Source of the DNA: JBHELB01 sp041859045
GTDB lineage: Bacteria > Hydrogenedentota > Hydrogenedentia > Hydrogenedentales > SLHB01
Direction of reading: 5' to 3'
Assembly (NCBI GenBank): GCA_041859045.1
Contig: JBHELB010000063.1
Span: 1 to 64,000, forward strand
Length of the DNA stretch: 64,000 nucleotides
Numbering within the stretch: the stretch's first letter is position 1; each line of letters opens with the position of its first letter. This document shows positions 52,575-60,119 of this stretch, one piece after another. The notes beneath the pieces are model-generated. The model did no database searches, was not told where the DNA came from, and saw nothing but the letters and a program-made list of their open reading frames with translations. The position numbers and the translations under genes are program-made.

Positions 52575-55046
52575 ATGAGCAACGTAGCAAGTTCGAACGA
52601 GTCCAATGGGGAAAACACATCGCAGACGGGCCGGGGCGAGGTAAGCCGCCGGAACTTTATCAAAGCCGCCACGGCGAGCAGCGCGCTTCTGTTTCCCATA
52701 CCGCTATCGGTACAGCCCGCGGCGGCGAGTGAAATTCACGTGAGGGAAGGCTTTTTCCCGATCGGCGTTTCGCCGGGCGAAGGTACGCCGACGGAATTCC
52801 TCGACATCCCGTTCGTCCCTGTCCCGGATGGCACTGGCCACCGAAATATGGTGACGGGCCGCTACGAGCCGATTTCCGTGGGACGGCAATTGGACGCGGT
52901 GTATTTCCTCGGCATGACCACCGAACGTCCGGAGGGCAGCGAAGGCTGGGGGCGCTGGGAACGCTATCACGACCATAGTCACCGCCTCTTTATTGGTGAT
53001 CGCGTTGGGAGCATCTTGGTCTTCTACGAAGACCCCGACGTCACCCTCGATACGTTCCCTGTGATTTTCGGTGTCAATGTTTGGCCGTACGAGATGTTTA
53101 CTCCGCGCAAGCCTGAGGAAAAGAGCCTTGAGGCTTTCCACGGTCCCTATCGTGAACCGTTTGACTCCGATCCCGAGGCGGCGCGGTTGTTGCACGCTTC
53201 GTTACTATTGCACGAAACGGACGGCGCAAAGGCCTGCCGCTATGTGTTCGGCATTCAGCCGCGCCCCAAGCCTATCCAGAGCATCTGGATCCGCTACGAG
53301 GACTTCCGCCGGGCGCACTATGTGGTCAGCGCCGTCACCGGATTCGTCGCCGCGCCCGAGATAAAGAGCGCCGCGCCGGTAAGGACGTATTCGCAACCCT
53401 ATTTTCTGCGACAGGAGTATTACTCCGCGATGGATCGCCTCGCGCGGCGGCTCTATCAGTTTCGCGACGAGTTGCCCTCGCGTGTCGCTCCAAAGGAGCC
53501 GAAAGGCTACACCGGACCTTGTGCGCGTTTTGCCGGTTCGACCTATGCCGCCATCGCCGGCAATGTCTACGCCTACAATGTCTACGATATGGCACAAGCC
53601 AAGTTGGACCCCGATGGAACGCCGCACACCTCAACAGCCGGCTCCCCAAGTTTCGGGCATACGCGCGGGTTTGGCACGTTCCGAAACGATGTCGGCACGT
53701 ATCACTCCACCCCCTGCGCGCGAGATACCGGACGCAGCCTGACGGAAATCGCGCACAGCGGATACGCGAACGCTGCGGGCCGCGTGGTGGACCGCCTGTT
53801 GCATTTTCTCTACGACGCAAACGCGCAGTACGGACGTCCCTCGTGGAAGCGAGTGATGAACGAATCGGCGCGAGGAGGATCGAGCCGGGGTATCTGCAAG
53901 GAAAACGACGGACACGGCGCGATCATGCTCGCACTAGCGGCAATCACGCAGAAAGGATACATACCCGAAGCGTACGTGGATGAGAAATGGAGCGCCTTTC
54001 GCGACGCGGCGGACTGGTTTGTCTGGCAGATGCAACATCCGGAGGAATCAGGTTTCGACGGCGTTCTTTGCTCGCGTTCGGAGGCTACGTATCAAGGCTT
54101 TGGAGGCTTCGACCTGTTCTCCAACACCTACGCGGCGTACGGCCTGCGCGCATTCGCGCGCCTTGCGCGGGCCATGCATCGTGACGAAGACGCCGCGCGT
54201 TGGGAGCAGCACGCGGCGGTGTTGTGGGACGGCGTGCTTCGCCTTTTTGTGAGCGAACATCCTCGGCATGGGCGTGTTTTCATGGATCTGAACGAGGATT
54301 GCTGGACGTACGAGTACAAGCGGTTCGCACCGTTGTTTGCCTTGGCCGACTACGAGACCCTAGATCCCGCCGACGACGCACCGGAGATCCGAGAACTCGC
54401 CGCGGCTACTTACGCCGCGCAAAAAGAAGATTACTTCGCTCCTGCCTCGGGCCGCGAGATGGGATATGGTCAAGGGTACCTGGGCCAGACGGCGATTCTA
54501 CTCGACGCGCTTGAAGACGCACGCGCCATTGTCGAGGAGGCGGCAGCGTTCTGTTACCACCACACCGACCACAATTACCTGGTGCCGGAAGGAGTCATCG
54601 CACATCCTTCTGGCCGGTTCTGGATTCGGAACGGCGACCTCGGCAACGCAGTGCACCAGGCGGAGATCGTCAAGGTGTTGCGCCTGCTCATCGGCATTGA
54701 TGACCTCCAACCGGCGCGCGGTCTGCGGTTGATTCCACGCCTTCCACAGGGGTGGACGTCGTTGGAGGTGGAACGCTATCCCGTCGCGCTGGGCAATGGC
54801 GAGACGGCACAGGCGTCCCTTCGGTATACGCGGCTGGAGAACGGCTATAGACTCGAGGTCGCGGCCGATGTGCCCTTGAAGATCGCGTCGCTCAGAGTAG
54901 GGCCATTCCCGAAAGACGATACAACGCTGCGAAGCGATGAGTCTATGACGGTTTCATCGCGAGTCATTGGAGAACAGCGCTTTGCGTATCTGGTCCCCCA
55001 CGCTTCCGCCAAACGACGTCTATCCGTGACGGTGCGCGCGACATGA
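52575..55046 (+). CDS. Tat-exported protein with a glycosidase-like helical domain
   Basis: An 823-residue protein of no family I can name. It has a twin-arginine signal (S24-R25-R26-N-F-I-K30, then ASSALLFPIPLS), so it is exported folded. An N-terminal beta-rich domain of about 300 residues is followed by repeated alpha-helical hairpins resembling an (alpha/alpha)6 barrel, for example NTYAAYGLRAFARLARAMHR and FRDAADWFVWQMQ, then a beta-sandwich tail. This arrangement resembles glycogen-debranching/GH-type enzymes. ATG 52575 follows AAGGGGGG; the longer reading to 52338 is unsupported. The substrate is unknown. Confidence 0.75.
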   Translation: MSNVASSNESNGENTSQTGRGEVSRRNFIKAATASSALLFPIPLSVQPAAASEIHVREGFFPIGVSPGEGTPTEFLDIPFVPVPDGTGHRNMVTGRYEPISVGRQLDAVYFLGMTTERPEGSEGWGRWERYHDHSHRLFIGDRVGSILVFYEDPDVTLDTFPVIFGVNVWPYEMFTPRKPEEKSLEAFHGPYREPFDSDPEAARLLHASLLLHETDGAKACRYVFGIQPRPKPIQSIWIRYEDFRRAHYVVSAVTGFVAAPEIKSAAPVRTYSQPYFLRQEYYSAMDRLARRLYQFRDELPSRVAPKEPKGYTGPCARFAGSTYAAIAGNVYAYNVYDMAQAKLDPDGTPHTSTAGSPSFGHTRGFGTFRNDVGTYHSTPCARDTGRSLTEIAHSGYANAAGRVVDRLLHFLYDANAQYGRPSWKRVMNESARGGSSRGICKENDGHGAIMLALAAITQKGYIPEAYVDEKWSAFRDAADWFVWQMQHPEESGFDGVLCSRSEATYQGFGGFDLFSNTYAAYGLRAFARLARAMHRDEDAARWEQHAAVLWDGVLRLFVSEHPRHGRVFMDLNEDCWTYEYKRFAPLFALADYETLDPADDAPEIRELAAATYAAQKEDYFAPASGREMGYGQGYLGQTAILLDALEDARAIVEEAAAFCYHHTDHNYLVPEGVIAHPSGRFWIRNGDLGNAVHQAEIVKVLRLLIGIDDLQPARGLRLIPRLPQGWTSLEVERYPVALGNGETAQASLRYTRLENGYRLEVAADVPLKIASLRVGPFPKDDTTLRSDESMTVSSRVIGEQRFAYLVPHASAKRRLSVTVRAT

Positions 55047-55087
55047 ACTCGCCAGCAAGCTGAAACGGCGGATAGGGCAACGCAGCT

Positions 55088-56980
55088 CTAGAGTTCGACC
55101 TGAATGCCGAGTTCTATTACTTGGCTCGGCGGCAACCGGAAGAATCCGGTGAATCCCTGTGCGTTCCGCGATAGGAACGAGAACAGCGCGATGCGCCAGC
55201 GGGCCATACTCGGGCGCTTGGCGCGAACAATCGTTTCGCGCCCCAGGAAATACGCGGTAAGACGCGGATCGAACTTCAGTCCGAGGTTCGCGCAATGGCG
55301 CAACACCCCCGCAACGTCGGGCGATTCCATGAATCCGTAGCGCGCGATAACTTGGTAAAACCCATTGCCCAGATCCTTGAGTTCCACGCGGTCCTCCGGG
55401 GAAACGTGCGAGACTTCATCGATGCGGATGGTCAGCAGCACGGTCGTCTCGTGGAGAATGCGGTTGTAACGCACGTTATGCAACAGCACCGGCGGCACGC
55501 CGCCTGGATTGCCGGAGAAGAAGATGCCCGTTCCCGACACGCGCAGGGGCGGCGGGCTCGCGTGCTTCAAGCTTTCCAGGAAATTCTCGATGGACAGAAC
55601 GCGCGTGCTCATATGCGCGCCCAACAATTGGCGGCCGCGTCGCCATGTCGCCATGACGACATAGATCAACACGCCTACCAACAGCGGGAACCAACCACCG
55701 TGCAACAGCTTCATCATGGATGCGCCAAAGAAAACGGTATCGAAAATCAAAAAGGACACCGCGAGCGGCACAAGGGCAGCTAGCCGCCATTTCCACACGC
55801 GCCGGGCCACAAGCAGAAATAACACCGTCGTGATCAGCATCGTGCTGGAGACGGCCACGCCGTACGCCGCCGCCATTCGACCGGAGGACTCAAAAACAAG
55901 CACCAACCCCACCGCGCACACCAGCAGCAGCCTGTTTACGGCGGGAACGAAGATTTGGCCAATCTCTTCGGACGAGGTGTGGCGTATCGAGAGGCGCGGA
56001 AGATACCCGAGCAGAATCGCTTGGCGCGTGAGGGAGAACGCTCCGGAAATGATGGCCTGCGACGCGATAATCGTGGCCAACGTGGCCAGCACGACCATCG
56101 GCAAGAGCGCCCAGCGAGGCGCCAATGCGTAAAAAGGATTGGCGGCGGTCGCCGGATCCGTCAACACCAACGCCCCTTGCCCAAAGTAATTGATCAGGAG
56201 CGACGGAAACACAATCCAGACCCAGCCGCGCCGGATCGGAGTGGGTCCGAAATGCCCCATGTCGGCATAGAGGGCCTCGCCGCCGGTCACCGCGAGAAAG
56301 ACCGCGCCGAGCACTTTGAAACCGGTCCACCCGTTTTCCACCATGAACCGAATCGCGTGCCACGGGTTCAACGCCGCGAGCACGCCGGGCTGGCGCGCGA
56401 TTGCCGCAGCCCCCAGCAGCGCCAACGACGCAAACCAAACCAACATGATCGGGCCAAACACCGCGCCCAGCCGCCCGGTCCCGTGCTTCTGGAACAGGAA
56501 CAGCGCGGTCAAGATAAGAATGGTCAAAGGGATGACGGTGCTCTTGAAAACCGGTGTTGCAATCTCCAACCCTTCCACGGCGCTGAGCACCGAGATCGCC
56601 GGAGTAATCATGCCATCGCCATACAACAACGCCGCACCGAACACGCCCAGCGCGAGCGCAATATACCGCCGACGCGAAGGCGTTCCGTTCCCCTTCGGCA
56701 GGCTGAGCGCCATCAACGCGAGGATGCCGCCTTCCCCCCGGTTGTCCGCGCGCATCACGAAGATGATGTATTTCACCGTGATCACCAAGACCAGCGCCCA
56801 GGCAATAAGCGAGAGCAGCCCGAGAACGCCTTCGTGCGACAGCGAAGCTTGGTGACGTTCACTCAGACATTCCCGAAACGCGTATAGAGGGCTCGTGCCG
56901 ATATCCCCGTACACGATTCCCAGCGCGCCGATGAGCAACGCGGCGGAATTATGTTTTGATTGCGTGGATGGAGATGACAT
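55088..56980 (-). CDS. kup: Kup family potassium transporter
   Basis: A 630-residue potassium uptake protein with 12 helices and a cytoplasmic C-terminal domain of about 180 residues. It begins with ALGIVYGDIGTSPLYAF and has GALLYGDGMITPAISVLSAVEGLEI. K+ enters by proton symport. ATG 56980 follows AAGGATATC; the longer frame to 57241 is not used. It is divergent from nothing close; IclR lies 343 bp away on the same strand. A possible promoter is TTGACC-N17-TAGCGT at 57117-57145. Confidence 0.95.
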   Translation of the reverse strand: MSSPSTQSKHNSAALLIGALGIVYGDIGTSPLYAFRECLSERHQASLSHEGVLGLLSLIAWALVLVITVKYIIFVMRADNRGEGGILALMALSLPKGNGTPSRRRYIALALGVFGAALLYGDGMITPAISVLSAVEGLEIATPVFKSTVIPLTILILTALFLFQKHGTGRLGAVFGPIMLVWFASLALLGAAAIARQPGVLAALNPWHAIRFMVENGWTGFKVLGAVFLAVTGGEALYADMGHFGPTPIRRGWVWIVFPSLLINYFGQGALVLTDPATAANPFYALAPRWALLPMVVLATLATIIASQAIISGAFSLTRQAILLGYLPRLSIRHTSSEEIGQIFVPAVNRLLLVCAVGLVLVFESSGRMAAAYGVAVSSTMLITTVLFLLVARRVWKWRLAALVPLAVSFLIFDTVFFGASMMKLLHGGWFPLLVGVLIYVVMATWRRGRQLLGAHMSTRVLSIENFLESLKHASPPPLRVSGTGIFFSGNPGGVPPVLLHNVRYNRILHETTVLLTIRIDEVSHVSPEDRVELKDLGNGFYQVIARYGFMESPDVAGVLRHCANLGLKFDPRLTAYFLGRETIVRAKRPSMARWRIALFSFLSRNAQGFTGFFRLPPSQVIELGIQVEL

Positions 56981-57323
56981 GGCGATATCCTTGGTGGTTT
57001 GGCAGAAGATGTGAAATGCGATGTGTGCAGCGTGCTGCTTATTTCCCCCACGCTCGCCCAAGGCCAGTCCGACCCCAAAAAACGCAGGCCATACCTTGGT
57101 CGAGGCGAATGGAACTACGCTAGCACAAGGAGAAAACGGGGTCAATTCAACGCCGACCGGCTCTGAGTTGCGTATTGTCGTTGAAGTTCTTAAACCCGAT
57201 GTGCACGGCGATGGCATCGGGAAGTCGGACACGGGAAACACTATTGGCTACGTCCGCGTGTGCAGCGTCGTTTGATTCGGTGCAGTACGGGGCTGGAATA
57301 CTCCTGGTGCGTCGTTCTGGACG
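56981..57323. other. 343-bp intergenic region upstream of kup
   Basis: Holds a candidate minus-strand promoter, TTGACC (57140-57145) and TAGCGT (57117-57122), 17-nt spacer. I looked for a c-di-AMP riboswitch, which often precedes kup, and did not find its conserved boxes. No small gene is convincing. Confidence 0.4.
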
Positions 57324-58088
57324 CTACAGTGCGGCGCCGAGCGCTCGCGAAACGGCGTCTGCCGCCCCGATGACCTTCGAGACAAGCTCGGGCAGAGTTT
57401 CCTTTGTGATGCGCGAATCAGGCCCCGAAATCCCCACGGCGGCAATGACCTTGCCGTGCATGTCTCTGACCGGTGCGGCAATACAGCGCACGCCAGAATC
57501 GTATTCGTCCCAATCCAGCGCATACCCACGGGCGCGACTGCGTGCGAGTTCCTCCTTCAGTTCCGCGGGAACACAGATGGTTTCCGGCGTGAAACGGGGT
57601 AGCTCGGTCTGAGTGACCAGTCTATCGAATTCCGAGTCGTCGAGATACGCCAGCAGACATTTGCCGACGGAACTGCAGTGAAGAGGGAGGCGTTCGCCGA
57701 CCTGACAGCTAATCAAATTGCGTTCTGTAGACATGAAGGATTCAATCGTCACAACGCTTCCTTGATCAAGAACGGCCAGGTGAGCACTCTCGCGCGTCTG
57801 GTCGCGGAGTCTAGAAAGCGGGATCGCGGCCTCCTTGCGCAGAGAGCGATCGACAAGTCCCCGAGACGATACCTCAAGCAGCTTGGCGGTGAGGCGATAG
57901 CGTCCGCTAGCTTTCTCCTGCGAGACATAGCCCGTTTTGCATAGGGTTTGCAGCGCCCGATGGACCGTGCTTGGGGGCAGGCATGTCTCGCCCGCCAATT
58001 GGACTATCCCCTTGCCGCCGGAATTGTCGGCAAGGTGCTCAATCAGTCGCAGAGTTCGTTCTACGGAATTTATCGTTGCTGAGCTCAT
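57324..58088 (-). CDS. IclR family transcriptional regulator
   Basis: A 254-residue regulator. An N-terminal winged helix-turn-helix (about residues 5-65, with IVQLAGETCLPPSTVHRALQTLC) is followed by the IclR effector domain, including HLAVLDQGSVVTIES and RGYALDWDEYDSGVRCIAAPVRDMHGKVIAAVGISGP. It starts at ATG 58088, after GGGTGA. Its promoter carries a TATAAT (58128-58133). It faces, divergently, a transport and glycan-degradation operon, so it most likely controls it. The inducer is unknown. Confidence 0.93.
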   Translation of the reverse strand: MSSATINSVERTLRLIEHLADNSGGKGIVQLAGETCLPPSTVHRALQTLCKTGYVSQEKASGRYRLTAKLLEVSSRGLVDRSLRKEAAIPLSRLRDQTRESAHLAVLDQGSVVTIESFMSTERNLISCQVGERLPLHCSSVGKCLLAYLDDSEFDRLVTQTELPRFTPETICVPAELKEELARSRARGYALDWDEYDSGVRCIAAPVRDMHGKVIAAVGISGPDSRITKETLPELVSKVIGAADAVSRALGAAL

Positions 58089-58105
58089 GGTGTCACCCGT
58101 TATTG

Positions 58106-58133
58106 GAATATCATTCTGTCTGGTGCAATTATA
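58106..58133 (-). promoter_or_regulatory. iclR promoter with a GAAT-N3-ATTC site
   Basis: On the minus strand a TATAAT -10 is at 58128-58133, with TTGGCG 18 bp upstream as a weak -35. Immediately downstream lies GAATATCATTC (58106-58116), a short inverted repeat like an IclR half-site pair, positioned for autoregulation. Confidence 0.5.
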
Positions 58134-58188
58134 CGCCATATCCCCAAGTCACGCCAATTTCATCCCAGAATCCGCTATTTCAGATGCC

Positions 58189-58257
58189 AACATGAAAATG
58201 GATTGACATTTCATGTTGAGGATTGTACCGTAGATGAGGTTTGGGAATCGATTTCCA
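58189..58257 (+). promoter_or_regulatory. Promoter and operator of the YdcZ-MFS-GH89 operon
   Basis: TTGACA (58203-58208) and TACCGT (58226-58231) are 17 bp apart. The -35 lies inside an inverted repeat, AACATGAAA (58189-58197) and TTTCATGTT (58209-58217). Further down, TGGGAATCGATTTCCA (58242-58257) closely resembles the IclR consensus TGGAAAT-N-ATTTCCA with one extra centre base. One or both are likely sites for the divergent IclR protein. Confidence 0.6.
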
Positions 58258-58326
58258 TAATGCGGAAAACTGGCTTGGCCAGTAATGTCCCCGGTGGAAT
58301 CCTGTGCTGAACGAAAAGGAAGTGCT

Positions 58327-58785
58327 ATGAGGCTTGCGTGCGCTGCCTTGGCTTTTGGTATTGGTCTAATAATTGCGTTGCATTTCTCTATGAACAGCGC
58401 CGTCGGAAAGGCCGTTGCGAATCCTCGCATGGGCAACGCCGTGTTTTGGCTGATCGGAGCGAGCGTAGCGGTGCTTATCGGCTCTACGGGTTGGAGCAAT
58501 CATTTCTGGAGCGCCGCGCGGACCGTTCCTTTGTGGCTGTGGACCGCCGGCGCGCTGGGCGCAACGCTGGTGTTTGGCGTCATTTCGCTGATTCCGCGCC
58601 TGGGTGCGGCGACAACGAATATCGCCCTGTTGGCGGGACAAATCATAGGCGGCATTATCATAGGGCACTTTGGCCTATTGGGCTCACCGCAAGAGCCTCT
58701 CAACGCCGCCCGCATCACTGGGGCGCTGTTGGCGGTTTTGGGTGCGATCCTGGTTGGCCTAGGGCGCTTCCCGGTGATTAGGTGA
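58327..58785 (+). CDS. DUF606/YdcZ-like DMT membrane protein
   Basis: A 152-residue inner-membrane protein with about five helices: ALAFGIGLIIALHFSMNSAVGKAV, AVFWLIGASVAVLIG, GALGATLVFGVISLIPRLGAATTNIALLAGQIIGGIII and ARITGALLAVLGAILVGLG. This is the YdcZ (DUF606) branch of the drug/metabolite transporter superfamily. ATG 58327 follows AAGGAAG. It is first in an operon with an MFS transporter and GH89 enzyme; its stop overlaps the MFS start. Confidence 0.78.
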   Translation: MRLACAALAFGIGLIIALHFSMNSAVGKAVANPRMGNAVFWLIGASVAVLIGSTGWSNHFWSAARTVPLWLWTAGALGATLVFGVISLIPRLGAATTNIALLAGQIIGGIIIGHFGLLGSPQEPLNAARITGALLAVLGAILVGLGRFPVIR

Positions 58786-60098
58786 TGTCGCGAGCTAGCG
58801 CCATGAGCGAGGCCAACCAGACGGTGGCCGAGATGCCGAGCGCTGGCGTCTATCCGCGTCTTACGCCGAAGGATATTCGCCACAACATGTTTGTTATTGT
58901 GGCGCTCGATTCCATTTTTACGATCGGTGTGGCGGATTTGAACATGGCCACTACGCCGTTGTGGGTTCATCTGGGGGCGACGGACGCGCAGATCGGCTTC
59001 ATCAACTCGCTCACAATCCTTTCGCTAATTGGGATACTCCTCTCTCCGTTTATCAGCGTGCGTTTCACTTACAAGAAGTGGTATTTGTTCCTGATCCACC
59101 TGCCCTACATCGGTTCCTGGGGCGCGATGGGTGTTGTAACGGCGTTCTCGGGGCACTGGGGACTGTCGTTCGCTTGGCTGCTGACGAGTCTCACCGTGTT
59201 GAATGGCATGAATTTTCTCTCTGGGGGATTTGTCTCTCTACCTCATCAAGAATACATATCCGCGTGCATTCCAATGAGCCATCGTGCCCGCTTCTCTGGT
59301 TTTTCCATGGCCTTTGGATCGCTGTTCTCGCTCGGCGCGATCTGGTTAGGCGGCTACATCTTGGCCAAGTACGAGAAGCCGATGGCATTCGGATACCTAT
59401 ATCTGATGACTTGGTTCTTCTGTCAAGGCGGCTACGTGATGGCGCTGTTCGGACGCGAACGCCCCACACCCGTTGAAAAAGCGCCCACACCTTGGTCGCT
59501 CAACATGCTTAAGGCAGTCTGGAGAGACCCGTCGTTTATACGTCTCATTTCAGTACATGCCGCCTACGTCATTCTGTTGATGCCTATGATTACGACCTTT
59601 GTCACGGCGTTCGGTTTTCGCGATCTGGGCATGGCTTCCGAAAAGGCCGCAATTATTGTAGGCATTATCAGCGTCGTCCGAATCTTCGCGTCAGGCTTCA
59701 TCGGTTACTTCACGGACAAGTTGGGGCCCGTTCGGGTGCTTCCCTGGTGGACGCTTATTGGGGCGGCGGCCATTCTTGTGCCTGTAGCGATGCCGAGCGA
59801 ATGGGGTGTTTATGTCAGTGCGGCGTTTGGCGCGTTGTTCTCTGTGGGAACCGGTGCGGCGTTTCTCGCGCTCATCTTCGGGTTGCCTACGCCGGAAAAT
59901 CGTGCGGGGCACTACACAATTCAGCTTATCGAAAACACCGTGGCCGGCAGTTTGGGGCCGCTGTGCGCGGGTTGGGCATGCACCACGTTTGGGTATATGC
60001 CGATGTTTGTTGGATGCGGCATCATGGCGCTAGCCCTCTATCCCATCACGAGACTGGCTTTGAAAGACATCAGCGCGAACCCGGAAGACTACTCATAA
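58785..60098 (+). CDS. MFS transporter
   Basis: A 437-residue major facilitator with 12 helices and cytoplasmic N-terminus. No specific family signature tells the substrate. The start is one of ATG 58785 or 58803 (GTG 58782 is also in frame); 58785 forms a TGATG overlap with the previous gene. Sitting directly upstream of the exported GH89 enzyme and a sugar isomerase, it most likely imports a released sugar or oligosaccharide. Confidence 0.85.
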   Translation: MSRASAMSEANQTVAEMPSAGVYPRLTPKDIRHNMFVIVALDSIFTIGVADLNMATTPLWVHLGATDAQIGFINSLTILSLIGILLSPFISVRFTYKKWYLFLIHLPYIGSWGAMGVVTAFSGHWGLSFAWLLTSLTVLNGMNFLSGGFVSLPHQEYISACIPMSHRARFSGFSMAFGSLFSLGAIWLGGYILAKYEKPMAFGYLYLMTWFFCQGGYVMALFGRERPTPVEKAPTPWSLNMLKAVWRDPSFIRLISVHAAYVILLMPMITTFVTAFGFRDLGMASEKAAIIVGIISVVRIFASGFIGYFTDKLGPVRVLPWWTLIGAAAILVPVAMPSEWGVYVSAAFGALFSVGTGAAFLALIFGLPTPENRAGHYTIQLIENTVAGSLGPLCAGWACTTFGYMPMFVGCGIMALALYPITRLALKDISANPEDYS

Positions 60099-60119
60099 AA
60101 CTTCGAGGAGGAACGAGAG

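Noticed and set aside
56981..57323. c-di-AMP (ydaO) riboswitch upstream of kup
   Set aside because: The conserved GC-rich ydaO boxes are missing on the minus strand.
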